This document shows positions 8,271-17,081 of a stretch of 64,000 nucleotides of DNA, piece after piece. The notes below the pieces were generated by a model. It was not told the origin of the DNA. It was given only the letters and a program-made list of their open reading frames with translations, and ran no database searches. This DNA is from Chitinophagaceae bacterium UBA2375 (lineage in GTDB: Bacteria; Bacteroidota; Bacteroidia; Chitinophagales; Chitinophagaceae): positions 186,001 through 250,000 of the forward strand of contig DDTB01000010.1 of NCBI GenBank assembly GCA_002343985.1. Direction: 5' to 3'. A program made the position numbers and the translations under genes. Positions within the stretch are counted from its first letter, which is position 1, and each line of letters starts with the position of its first letter.

Positions 8271-8717
8271 TCAGGTCAATACAACTTTTTCCATGATGTC
8301 GCCGGCTTGAATCTTGTCGATGATATCGAGCCCATCAATGATTTTGCCGAAGCAAGTGTGAACGCCATTGAGGTGACTGGTATTGGAACGGTTATGGCAG
8401 ATGAAAAACTGAGAGCCACCGGTATTGGGCCCGCGGTGCGCCATCGACAAAACGCCCCTGTCGTGGTACTGCTTTTTCCCCTTGGTTTCACAAGGGATGC
8501 TATAACCCGGACCGCCTGCACCGGTTCCGTCCGGGCATCCGCCCTGGATTACAAATCCCGGGATCACCCGGTGAAAGCTCAACCCGTTGTAAAATCCTTC
8601 CGCGATCAGTTTACGGAAATTAGCGACCGTTAGCGGGGCATCATCATCATACAATTCAAAACGCATCACACCTTTATTGGTGTGTATTTCTCCTTTGGTA
8701 AGGTTGATTGGTTCCAT
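8271..8717 (-). CDS. Cyclophilin-type peptidyl-prolyl cis-trans isomerase
   Basis: A 148-residue single-domain cyclophilin, starting at the ATG at 8717 (MEPINLTKGEI); the longer frame upstream to 8768 adds a segment unlike the family. Core motifs are FHRVIPGFVIQGG (Arg and Phe of the active site), GRGxPG-like GAGGPGYSIPCE, GVLSMAHRGPNTGGSQFFIC and HLNGVHTCFGKI. No signal peptide is present, so it should act in the cytoplasm as a folding catalyst. It lies 54 nt downstream of the 942-residue exported protein on the same strand. Confidence 0.93.
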   Translation of the reverse strand: MEPINLTKGEIHTNKGVMRFELYDDDAPLTVANFRKLIAEGFYNGLSFHRVIPGFVIQGGCPDGTGAGGPGYSIPCETKGKKQYHDRGVLSMAHRGPNTGGSQFFICHNRSNTSHLNGVHTCFGKIIDGLDIIDKIQAGDIMEKVVLT

Positions 8718-8771
8718 GCTGAACAATTTGCTGCAAATTAATGCCAAGCCATTGGTATCAACAAGCATTTT

Positions 8772-11600
8772 TTACGGAATCAGGTTTACGGGTAGCACCA
8801 GTTCCCACCTGTTTCTGACCGACCTGTTCCGCAGGTTGTCGTCCAGTAACCTTGCATACCGTACACCAATACTCACAGGCAGGGCATTCCAGATTTTATT
8901 ATCAAAATAAATTTCCGCGCCGGCGCTTCGGTTAATGATATCCGTGAGTAAACCATTCAGCCTGGCCCTGGCTGATACATGATCGTAAAACAGGTTCAGC
9001 CTGACCCGTTGGCAAAACAGGATATTCCCGAATCCCCAGTCGGGATAAAATAAAGGGAAATGATAATTAACGCCCCACTTGTACATGCGCCTTGTTGTCA
9101 AAGCATCGTATCCCCTGGCATATGAAAAACTATTGCTGTAAATATCCGGGAGGCTGTCGCGCCGCTGGTATGACCCCTGCAGCACAAGGTGATGATTTGG
9201 GAAGGCCCCGGGAAAATACCAGGAACTGTTTATCGTTAACTTAAACCTGTTATCAGCCCCGGTTGACTGCCTGAATAATGCAGAGACCGATTGCGCCCAC
9301 CTTGGAAAAATATGTTGCCTGGCCTGCCTGTTGGCACGATACATATTCAGGCCCATTCCCAGGTATGAAAAAGCATCGTTCTGAAAAATATTCTTTCCAA
9401 TGCCCCTGTTGTACAATTGCTCCTGGTTAAAGGTTACAGAAGCGGTTAATTGATGGATGTATTGCCCATGGGCCCATCGTAGAGGCAATGCCGCTCCCAG
9501 GTTCCATTTTGCGGAATTAAAAACCTGCGTTTTGCCAAAAGCCGTATCAATTTGGCGGTTCAGGCTCAATTCGGCACCGGTGAACAACACAGGGTACCAT
9601 CTGGCATACTGCAGGTTCGCGCCAAATGTATGGCTTCGCTCCACCCTGTTGTACCTGTAATTAAGTTCGCCGCTCATCTGACTGAAGAAATGATCGGTGT
9701 ACCATGAATAACCCCATTCAGGGTCTTCCAGCAACGGACGCCGGCTGTGAAAATTGATGGATTTCCTGCTTTGATGAAACTGGTTGCCGGCAAATGGGGT
9801 AACTTGTATGCTATCTGTCAGGGTTTCTGATGCGGAAGCGAGGGGTTGCCAATTTGCAAATGCTGAGGGCCTTTCTTCATCCCAGAAGCCTGCTTCCAAT
9901 GTTTCATTCAAGGATTGAAATTTGATCAGGCGCTGGCCATTGGAAGTAAATAATGATGCGACCAGGCTATCGCCCCCCAGGCTGTGCGGGTAATACAAGC
10001 TGTTTGCCATCCGGCTGCAGCGCGAAATTTCTTTACCGGTTTCATTGTACACAAAAACCTGGTCTGACCAATCGTCCTGCATGTTAAAAAAAACTTTGTT
10101 CCCAGAAGGCATAGGATAGCCAATGACGCGGGTTGTCCATGGACTGAGTAAACGGATGCTCCCATCTTTCACATCAATTTCCGCCAATGCCATGCGCCCG
10201 TTTTGGTTCCTGATGGCAGATACGGCTTTATGTTGTTTCCAATACCTGGTTTGCGTAAAGTAATATCCGTGCGGGTTAGGCAAGGCAGCCAGCAGTTTGC
10301 CATCCGATGATTGTAAGCGGTGCAGGTAACTTTTTCCATTTGGGTCGGCATGTACGGCTAAAATTTCAAGCCCATCCGGCGAGATATCAGGTGAAAAATA
10401 TTTAGTCTTTTTTGTCAGCCTTCGCTGCTTATTTGTTTGCAGGTTATACATGCGGATCTCGCTGTAATCGCGGTTATACCAGCGGGGGTCCCATTGATAG
10501 GCGCTGTACACAACAAGGTTTCCACGTGACGCCATATACTCGTCGGTGAGCTGATCCTTGACCCTGAGTTTTTTGGCGCCTGCTGCAGTCAGTAAATAAA
10601 TGCCTGAGGCTTGCTGATAGGAACGCCGGGTAACAATGAGGCTGTCTGTACCGCTCAGTTGGGGGAAAAGATCGTCTGTTATGACTTTCTTTCCGGGTTC
10701 ATGAATAAATCGGAATGCTTGTGCTGACGTTTCTTTCGCCTGGCCCAGTTGTTCCCGGAATGAACGGAGGGCTTCCTCACGGAAACGTTTATACGAAACA
10801 CCGGAATGCCTTTCGATGGCCTTATTAAATGCATAAAACAGTCCCTTAAAACGGACCGCATCATTGGTAACCTTATCCCAAAAAGCGGGTCCATATTTTT
10901 GGTGGCCATATGCCGTGAGGATATATCCAAGTTCATAATGGTCTGGCAGCAACCTTTGTAAGGAACCCGACCTGATTTGCATCCAACGGTAAGGCTTACC
11001 CGATGACCAGGCAGCCCTTATATTATTGTAAAATCCTGGTAACCTGCCCCTGCCCTGCCAGCTCCAGCGCGTCTCCTGCCATACAGCATCGCCTTCGAAA
11101 TAATAATCAGGAATGGTTATGCCATTGGCCAGGAGCTGGCCTTCCTCGCCAAGGAGAAAACTAAATACACGAGTCAGGCCTTTATTAAACCTGGAGAACT
11201 GCTGCACATGCCGGTATTCGTGAATGATCAGGTTATCGTCCCAGCGTAGGCTGCCCAGTGAAAAATTATCCCTTACGGGGGTCATGTACAATTCACTCAT
11301 TACCGGCGCCATACGCACATAGGCATTGGGTATGGTGGTTTGGTTTTGCAAGATGAAAGTCCAGGGGCGTGCGGGCTTATATAGTGTATCCGTTGCACTT
11401 AATGCTTCCATCCTTTGCATGAGGGATGCCATCCGGGATGCCTGGCTGTCTAACCCTGACGGGTAAACGATCCGGCCCCGGCTGCTGCGCATCTCGAGCC
11501 ATTTCAATGACGGGTCATTCCCGCCAAACTGCTGGGCTTCTAACTTGCAGGTAATACAAAAGAATACAAGGATGCAGATGGATAAAGCGGATTTGCGCAT
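8772..11600 (-). CDS. Large exported protein: HExxH peptidase-like domain, propeller, probable outer-membrane barrel
   Basis: 942 residues with an N-terminal signal peptide (about 1-23, ending LEAQQ). Residues ~40-280 form a gluzincin/peptidase-MA-like region: HEYRH at 127-131 fits HExxH, and FEGDA at 168-172 supplies a plausible third zinc ligand (E169). Residues ~290-560 contain WD40/PD40-like repeats such as YFSPDISPDGLEILAV. The C-terminal ~330 residues alternate aromatic and polar residues in a pattern typical of outer-membrane beta strands (for example YGTFGANLQYARWYP-type stretches), suggesting a barrel. The product may be an outer-membrane-anchored protease or processing factor; activity is inferred. 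Its neighbour downstream is a cyclophilin. Confidence 0.65.
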   Translation of the reverse strand: MRKSALSICILVFFCITCKLEAQQFGGNDPSLKWLEMRSSRGRIVYPSGLDSQASRMASLMQRMEALSATDTLYKPARPWTFILQNQTTIPNAYVRMAPVMSELYMTPVRDNFSLGSLRWDDNLIIHEYRHVQQFSRFNKGLTRVFSFLLGEEGQLLANGITIPDYYFEGDAVWQETRWSWQGRGRLPGFYNNIRAAWSSGKPYRWMQIRSGSLQRLLPDHYELGYILTAYGHQKYGPAFWDKVTNDAVRFKGLFYAFNKAIERHSGVSYKRFREEALRSFREQLGQAKETSAQAFRFIHEPGKKVITDDLFPQLSGTDSLIVTRRSYQQASGIYLLTAAGAKKLRVKDQLTDEYMASRGNLVVYSAYQWDPRWYNRDYSEIRMYNLQTNKQRRLTKKTKYFSPDISPDGLEILAVHADPNGKSYLHRLQSSDGKLLAALPNPHGYYFTQTRYWKQHKAVSAIRNQNGRMALAEIDVKDGSIRLLSPWTTRVIGYPMPSGNKVFFNMQDDWSDQVFVYNETGKEISRCSRMANSLYYPHSLGGDSLVASLFTSNGQRLIKFQSLNETLEAGFWDEERPSAFANWQPLASASETLTDSIQVTPFAGNQFHQSRKSINFHSRRPLLEDPEWGYSWYTDHFFSQMSGELNYRYNRVERSHTFGANLQYARWYPVLFTGAELSLNRQIDTAFGKTQVFNSAKWNLGAALPLRWAHGQYIHQLTASVTFNQEQLYNRGIGKNIFQNDAFSYLGMGLNMYRANRQARQHIFPRWAQSVSALFRQSTGADNRFKLTINSSWYFPGAFPNHHLVLQGSYQRRDSLPDIYSNSFSYARGYDALTTRRMYKWGVNYHFPLFYPDWGFGNILFCQRVRLNLFYDHVSARARLNGLLTDIINRSAGAEIYFDNKIWNALPVSIGVRYARLLDDNLRNRSVRNRWELVLPVNLIP

Positions 11601-11723
11601 AAACCTAAATTACATCATCCGTTTTGCATCTGTTCCGGTTTGGGTCAACAAGTGTTTTCAACAACTGTGTATAATCCCGGATCAATTGCCACTAACTCAT
11701 TAATTTGCGTCAAACCCATACTC

Positions 11724-12284
11724 ATGAAACCTACCCTTCAGTTCGTGCTCATATGTTTGTTTTCCGTGTCCGTCTCCCATGCGCAACTGCTTAAGCCTAC
11801 TACGGGCAGCATGTCCTTTTCCGTGAATTTTGAAAAAATCGTGCAATCTTACCGGAATAATTTTCACAGCATCCAGGGCGACCGCATCCCTTCTGAAAAG
11901 GAAAAGCAGGTGTATAAATCTTCCATGACCCTGCCGGGTACTTTACAGGCTTTTATTTACAGGTTTGGTTCCAGGCAGGATACCAGCGCCAGTTGGCAAG
12001 CCATTATGTATAAGGGAGAAGACCAGCAGGCCGCAATAAAAGCGTATAAATCAATATGCCGCCAGGTCAACAGGTTCAGGGTTAATGGCGTGGGTGTGTT
12101 TAAAGGTGAATATGAAGCACCGGATGAAAACCTTCGTTTTGCGGGAAGCTCTTTTAAATTAGAGGGCGGAGATAAAACTTTCGAACATTTTTATGCTGAA
12201 GTGGATATGGTATTGAATGCCGATGAAGAATGGGAAGTATACCTGAACCTGGTCAGGAAAAAGCAGGATGAGGACATGTTCTGA
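11724..12284 (+). CDS. Exported protein of unknown function
   Basis: 186 residues starting at the ATG at 11724, chosen because it begins a signal peptide (MKPTLQFVLICLF...SHAQ); the open frame extends upstream to 11640 without signal-like sequence. The mature part is a mixed alpha/beta sequence with no cysteine pair or catalytic motif that I recognise. It is divergent from the 942-residue protein upstream and converges on the minus-strand genes downstream. Probably a periplasmic protein; no role can be assigned. Confidence 0.6.
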   Translation: MKPTLQFVLICLFSVSVSHAQLLKPTTGSMSFSVNFEKIVQSYRNNFHSIQGDRIPSEKEKQVYKSSMTLPGTLQAFIYRFGSRQDTSASWQAIMYKGEDQQAAIKAYKSICRQVNRFRVNGVGVFKGEYEAPDENLRFAGSSFKLEGGDKTFEHFYAEVDMVLNADEEWEVYLNLVRKKQDEDMF

Positions 12285-12290
12285 TGCTTG

Positions 12291-12380
12291 TTATTTACCG
12301 GCATGCATTTTATGCCGTTGCCTGCTGAACAAGAGGGCGATGACGAGTAATACCAGGTATCGTAAATAAATCAGGTGCAT
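12291..12380 (-). CDS. Possible 29-residue single-TM small protein
   Basis: An ATG at 12380 opens a 29-codon frame ending with TAA at 12291-12293. The peptide reads as one hydrophobic helix (LRYLVLLVIALLF) followed by a basic tail (SRQRHKMHAGK), a layout seen in real membrane microproteins. It lies 41 nt after the stop of the unknown gene at 12422-12934 on the same strand. No Shine-Dalgarno is seen, but these are often absent in Bacteroidota. Conservation is unknown, so this remains tentative. Confidence 0.25.
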   Translation of the reverse strand: MHLIYLRYLVLLVIALLFSRQRHKMHAGK

Positions 12381-12421
12381 AATCTGATCATAATAAGATA
12401 AATATTCAGGCAGTCAAAGCA

Positions 12422-12934
12422 TCATGCCCTGATGGCCACTTTGTAGGCCAGGCTGAAATAAGAGAAACAATCCCCTGCGTCCTGTTCACTGCTGAACTCC
12501 CATTCCTGGCCGGGGTTAAACGGCGGTTGTTTTTCATGGCCCGCGGCTTCTCCTATCCCAATACAGGTGCTCCTGCTGGATAATTTAAAACCATAGTATT
12601 TTCCTTTCTCCAGGTGCAGTTCCGGCATTCGGAATGAGATCCATCGGCCACAATCCGATGCGGTTAATTCAACAGTTGAAGAACTGAGCACCGGGCCCCA
12701 CGATCGGGTTTGCGGGTCAAAAGCATGCAAAGTCATGATCACTTTACCTGCATCCGATATGGTCATCGGAAAAACTTCAATCTGCTCAAGGTCTCCTTCC
12801 TCGTTCGATTGAAAAGTTTGTCCGCGGATGATCCGCTCGGTATGTCCTGGTAATTGCCCCACCCAACCTGTGGCGGTAACGGCAACCTGTTCAGCCGCTT
12901 CCTTGATGGAAACAGACTTCCTGGGGATATTCAT
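12422..12934 (-). CDS. Hypothetical protein, probably beta-rich
   Basis: 170 residues without signal peptide or membrane segment. The sequence alternates hydrophobic and polar residues (LEQIEVFPMTI, KVIMTLHAF, GRWISFRMPEL, KYYGFKLSS) in the manner of a jelly-roll or carbohydrate-binding-like beta sandwich, but no family is recognised. It stands alone between a convergent exported protein and the divergent RRM gene; the 227-bp gap upstream is AT-rich. Confidence 0.55.
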   Translation of the reverse strand: MNIPRKSVSIKEAAEQVAVTATGWVGQLPGHTERIIRGQTFQSNEEGDLEQIEVFPMTISDAGKVIMTLHAFDPQTRSWGPVLSSSTVELTASDCGRWISFRMPELHLEKGKYYGFKLSSRSTCIGIGEAAGHEKQPPFNPGQEWEFSSEQDAGDCFSYFSLAYKVAIRA

Positions 12935-13161
12935 AGGTCTTTGTTTTGGTAAGCGGTATTTTTAGGCTGAAACAGGACAACATATATAACTCGGGCGCAT
13001 GTGTTTTATTGTGTTTTGTTCAAAAAAAAATCAAGCCATGGATAATTTTTCAAAAAAGAATTGTTTTATCAAAAAGAATATCTTTTTTTTATGGGATGGA
13101 TGGTTGTTAAAAACAGCGCATCAATTACCAAAACGATTGCAAAGCCGGTAAACAAGCTTAT

Positions 13162-13530
13162 ATGAAATTATTTGTGGCGGGTCTGCCCTATGACCTTGAC
13201 GACGCCGAATTGATGGAAATTTTTGAAAAATTCGGCCAGGTGGTTTCTGCCAAAGTAGCCATCGATAAAGAAACCGGCAAAAGTAAGGGGTTCGCTTTTG
13301 TGGAAATGGCCAACCATGCCGACGGACAGGAAGCCATCGATTGCCTGAACGATATTTCCCTTGGGAAAAAGCCATTGGTTGTGAAACAAGCTGAAGACAG
13401 GCCTTCCGGGCCCCCTTCTGGCTTCAGGAATAACTCCGGCGGCCGTCCCGGCTTTCGACCGGGTGGTTTCAATGGCCCGCATAGCGGAAACCGCGACCGC
13501 GGCGGCTACAACCCCAGGCCCAGGGATTAA
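13162..13530 (+). CDS. RRM-domain RNA-binding protein
   Basis: 122 residues: one RNA-recognition motif followed by a Gly/Arg/Pro-rich tail. RNP2 is LFVAGL (3-8) and RNP1 is KGFAFVEM (42-49), with the aromatic residues that stack on RNA. The tail from ~80 (PSGPPSGFR, GGRPGFRPGG, RDRGGYNPRPRD) is RGG-like and disordered. Small RRM proteins of this kind are common in Bacteroidota and cyanobacteria and are often cold-induced, but the target RNA is unknown. A strong hairpin terminator follows at 13558-13585. The AT-rich 227-bp leader region upstream is long for this window and may carry regulation. Confidence 0.9.
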   Translation: MKLFVAGLPYDLDDAELMEIFEKFGQVVSAKVAIDKETGKSKGFAFVEMANHADGQEAIDCLNDISLGKKPLVVKQAEDRPSGPPSGFRNNSGGRPGFRPGGFNGPHSGNRDRGGYNPRPRD

Positions 13531-13557
13531 CTAATTTTTTTAATGAATTGGCATAAA

Positions 13558-13585
13558 AAAGGACGTTGAATTTTCAACGTCCTTT
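13558..13585 (+). terminator. Hairpin terminator, probably bidirectional
   Basis: AAAGGACGTTGAA pairs with TTCAACGTCCTTT around a very short loop. The hairpin lies between the convergent RRM gene and the metalloprotease gene, with T-rich sequence on the plus side and A-rich sequence before it that serves the minus side. Confidence 0.8.
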
Positions 13586-13622
13586 CTGTTTATCTGTAAC
13601 TAACGGTTAGGTATAAACGTAA

Positions 13623-16600
13623 TTATCGTTTCACCACCTTCACATATGCCGCTTGTTGTCCGGGTACCTGGTATTGAAGAATATATACTCCGGCCGGTAA
13701 GCTCTCAAGGCTGATTTGCGTGCGGTCGGGCCCATTGGTTACCCATTTGCTGCCACGGGCAACAACAGCACCTTTTCCATCCAGCACACTCCAGGTCATG
13801 CGTCCTGCCTGTGCAATCGTTTGGTCAACCAATACCCAGTTGCTCGCAGGGTTCGGGTAAACCAATACGGGGTTTCCGGCGCCGTCATATTGCAAAGCGA
13901 CGGTATTGCTGAATGTGCGTGCAGCATCTATGTCAACGGCTTCAATCCTGTAATAGTTCCAGCCACTGAGTGGGCGCTCATCCGTAAACTGGTAAGTCCT
14001 GATGCCCTGGCTGTTGCCGCTTGCCGCCACCTGGCCCAGCCTTTCGTCGAACTGGTTGCCATTCTTCGACCTTTGCACAAGGAACTGCGAAGTGTTTTGT
14101 TCTTCCTCCGTTATCCATGTCAGTAATGATTTGCGGTCCTGCCTGCGGGCACTTAACTCAAGCCTGCGTACGGGAACCGGCCCTGCCGCTATATTCACCT
14201 GCACCACATTCTTACTCAGGTTCGCGCAGAAACCGGATGGGTTATTGAAAACGCTATTGGTCAGGTTACTGAAACTTCCACCTATAAATGTATTCAGGTT
14301 CCCGATGCTGTTTGAATATGACAAACCATACACCGTATAACTTCCTGCAGGGTATGTGCTCGAGTTGGTCAGGTTGGATGTAGCACTGATGCCCTGGATA
14401 TTTCCTGTAGCATTATTAACCACAATATATGTGTAACTGAAACCTGCACCCGGGTTATTATAGAATGCCGTGCCTGCATAAATCACGCCACCAACCGGCG
14501 AAGCCGAACTGACAGCTACCGAGTATGGTGCGGGCAGGGTTGGTTGTGTCGCGCTGAAAGTGCCAATCACAAGTGTGTATGTGTTTCCGGCAATCAGTGC
14601 TTGTGTAACCGTAGTGCCAATGGCTACACTGACCCCATTAAATGTGCCGTTCGAACGCACAAAATTGCTGCATGGGTTGTCCGGGACAAAGCTGTTATTG
14701 TACAAATTCATGATGGTAGGGAAAGAACCGGTCAGGGTAAAAGTATATGTTGCCGTAATGCTTGGGGTAAACGTGTATGTGTCATACCTCATTTGGTTTG
14801 AAAACAACTGGCATGCAAATGTGCTGCTGTTGTAAACGGCCAGGCTTGTTGCCGGGTCAGTAACTTCAAGTGAGCCCGCCGGTGAGAATGGGGTACTGTA
14901 TTGGGGGCTTAGGCCCAGGTTCAATGCCGCATTACCCGCCGTTGTGTTTACTGTGTTGGCCGGGCTAACTATGGCGCCTTCGGCGGAACATGAAGATGTT
15001 ATGGTAATAAAACCGGTATTGACGTCAAAGAAAATATTTCCCCTCGATTTCACCATCACACGGCCACGGATGGTGGGTATGGAAGGGATGGTGATGATCT
15101 GGGTTCCGTCATTTGGCGTATTGCTCACCAAGGTATATGGGAAAGTAAATCCACCGTCTGCTGAAAACAGAATGTCTACATTGGCCACATTAAAAGGCGC
15201 ACCGGTTGTGCTGGCTACATTCCATGCAATGGTGGCCGTATTGGTACCATTGGCTACCCAGTTCGTAGCCGTATTCTGGGAAGTTACGGTAAATGCGGTG
15301 GTACCTGAAACAATGACGGATGTTTCAGCATAACAAACACCGCCCCCGCCTGCGCGGTTATCCCTTGCCGTTAGCCTGAAACTCAAAGTCCTGGCATATG
15401 ATGGCAGTATCTCGCCGATAGTGGTGGTGTTATTGGCAATATCAAACCAGCGCGGGAATGTGCGTACCGGTGTAGATGTTGGAACAAAAGACCTGAAAAT
15501 GGGCGCGTTGCCGCTTGGTGTGTTCCAGTTGCTGAAAGGCCCGCCAACATTAATTTGCTCCCAACTATAGGTTAATGGGTCGCCATCCGGATCGGTGGCA
15601 GAACCTGTCAGGGTAAATGCCGTATTGATCGGAATGGTAAAGCTTGATCCTGCATTTACCACCGGCGCATTATTACCGGTATTGAGTAAAGTACCGCAAG
15701 ATGCGCCCCCGCCTGTACGACTGAAATTAGTAATGAGGTCATAACTGATAGCATGGAAATGCGGGTCAGAATTGAGTTGCAGGTCATTGGTGGATGTACA
15801 GATGCCTGCATAACCCATGATGGTGCTGCCGCTGCCGGGTTCCGCGTTTGAAACGGTGGACCCATTTCCACCACAATTACCTGTAGCCGCATTAAAGGTA
15901 TGCGGAGAACCAAACTGGTGGCCAATTTCATGGCAGACAAAATCAATATCGAAAGCATCGCCTACCGGGTTGGGCAAACCGGTGATGCCCCTGGCTTTAA
16001 AGTTCGTTGCACAAACTGATGCCAACTGGGCCAAACCTCCGCCGCCTGTGCAGAATGTATGCCCGATATCATAATTCGCCGCGCCGATGTTGGCATTGAT
16101 CACTACCTGGCTTTCATTAATTAAAGTGGTGGCAACATTATTTCCTGTAAATGGATCCGTTGCGGCATCCAGGTACTCAATCAGGTTATTGTTACCAATC
16201 AATACCAGGCGGATTGACAATTCCTTTTCATACAACCCATTCACCCTGTTCACGCTGGTTACAATGGCCGAATGCAGTAATGTCGCGTTGGTACCCCCAA
16301 CTGCTACGGCATATTCACCTGTACAGGCAACAGCCAGCCTGTAACTCCTGATCTGGCCGGCAACACATGGCCCGCCGGTTACCCTTGATGTAGTCATGCC
16401 CGTTTGTGTGGACTCATCCACCAATGGTTCGTGTTCCATGAATGTGCGTGGGTTTAAATCCGATTTTTTGTACGACATATAATATGTCTTATTGCCACGT
16501 ACATATGGGTCAATCCAAACAGATTCTGAATGGGCCGATAAAATCATCGCGTGAAAACCAAACCCTGTCCAGTCTAATTTAGCCGTAGCACTCGGGTCGT

Positions 16601-16961
16601 CAATACCCTGTGCATTATATGTCCTGATATCCGGGAACTTTTGCTGCAGTGCAGGTTCCATCATGCTGTATTCGGATACGCGGAACCGTTGGGTGCCCCC
16701 ATCCGGCATGGGTAAAGAGATGATCAAAGGGTTGTTGTAAACAGATTGGGAAAATTCTTCCGGCGCTGAACGCAATTGATGCAAAAAGCCGGTCGTATCC
16801 AGTTCCAGCATACGGAACTTATTCGGAATAATGACCCGCTCCAGCCCGGCTACCCTGGCAGATGATTCCTGGATGTCGGACCATACTTTCGATTGTGCCG
16901 AGACATCTCCGGAGTGTATTGCCAATCCCAATAAAACAATGAGTGTAAAAATGCGATTCAT
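13623..16961 (-). CDS. Secreted metzincin (reprolysin-like) metalloprotease with T9SS sorting domain
   Basis: 1112 residues. Signal peptide 1-22 (ending DVSAQ), a propeptide-like region, and a catalytic domain with the metzincin zinc motif HEIGHQFGSPH at 344-354 and a Met-turn segment STIMGYAG near 380. Further on come immunoglobulin/PKD-like beta domains (~430-860), a fibronectin-III-like segment (~930-1020), and a C-terminal T9SS type A sorting domain with VYPNPASNWVLV near 1035 ending in YVKVVKR. The protein should cross the outer membrane through the type IX system and act outside the cell on protein substrates. It converges on the RRM gene across a shared terminator. Confidence 0.9.
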   Translation of the reverse strand: MNRIFTLIVLLGLAIHSGDVSAQSKVWSDIQESSARVAGLERVIIPNKFRMLELDTTGFLHQLRSAPEEFSQSVYNNPLIISLPMPDGGTQRFRVSEYSMMEPALQQKFPDIRTYNAQGIDDPSATAKLDWTGFGFHAMILSAHSESVWIDPYVRGNKTYYMSYKKSDLNPRTFMEHEPLVDESTQTGMTTSRVTGGPCVAGQIRSYRLAVACTGEYAVAVGGTNATLLHSAIVTSVNRVNGLYEKELSIRLVLIGNNNLIEYLDAATDPFTGNNVATTLINESQVVINANIGAANYDIGHTFCTGGGGLAQLASVCATNFKARGITGLPNPVGDAFDIDFVCHEIGHQFGSPHTFNAATGNCGGNGSTVSNAEPGSGSTIMGYAGICTSTNDLQLNSDPHFHAISYDLITNFSRTGGGASCGTLLNTGNNAPVVNAGSSFTIPINTAFTLTGSATDPDGDPLTYSWEQINVGGPFSNWNTPSGNAPIFRSFVPTSTPVRTFPRWFDIANNTTTIGEILPSYARTLSFRLTARDNRAGGGGVCYAETSVIVSGTTAFTVTSQNTATNWVANGTNTATIAWNVASTTGAPFNVANVDILFSADGGFTFPYTLVSNTPNDGTQIITIPSIPTIRGRVMVKSRGNIFFDVNTGFITITSSCSAEGAIVSPANTVNTTAGNAALNLGLSPQYSTPFSPAGSLEVTDPATSLAVYNSSTFACQLFSNQMRYDTYTFTPSITATYTFTLTGSFPTIMNLYNNSFVPDNPCSNFVRSNGTFNGVSVAIGTTVTQALIAGNTYTLVIGTFSATQPTLPAPYSVAVSSASPVGGVIYAGTAFYNNPGAGFSYTYIVVNNATGNIQGISATSNLTNSSTYPAGSYTVYGLSYSNSIGNLNTFIGGSFSNLTNSVFNNPSGFCANLSKNVVQVNIAAGPVPVRRLELSARRQDRKSLLTWITEEEQNTSQFLVQRSKNGNQFDERLGQVAASGNSQGIRTYQFTDERPLSGWNYYRIEAVDIDAARTFSNTVALQYDGAGNPVLVYPNPASNWVLVDQTIAQAGRMTWSVLDGKGAVVARGSKWVTNGPDRTQISLESLPAGVYILQYQVPGQQAAYVKVVKR

Positions 16962-17081
16962 GTGTAAATTTTAGGCGATAAAGTTCACACATATTTTGCA
17001 TTCGGCAAACTGAAATAATCAAGTGCTGGGCTTCAAGCGGCGTTTGAGTTGATTTGGCTTAATTAGTTGTATTCCAGTTGT

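Noticed and set aside
8250..8633. 127-codon plus-strand frame opposite the cyclophilin gene
   Set aside because: Exactly antisense to a strong cyclophilin; no independent motif.
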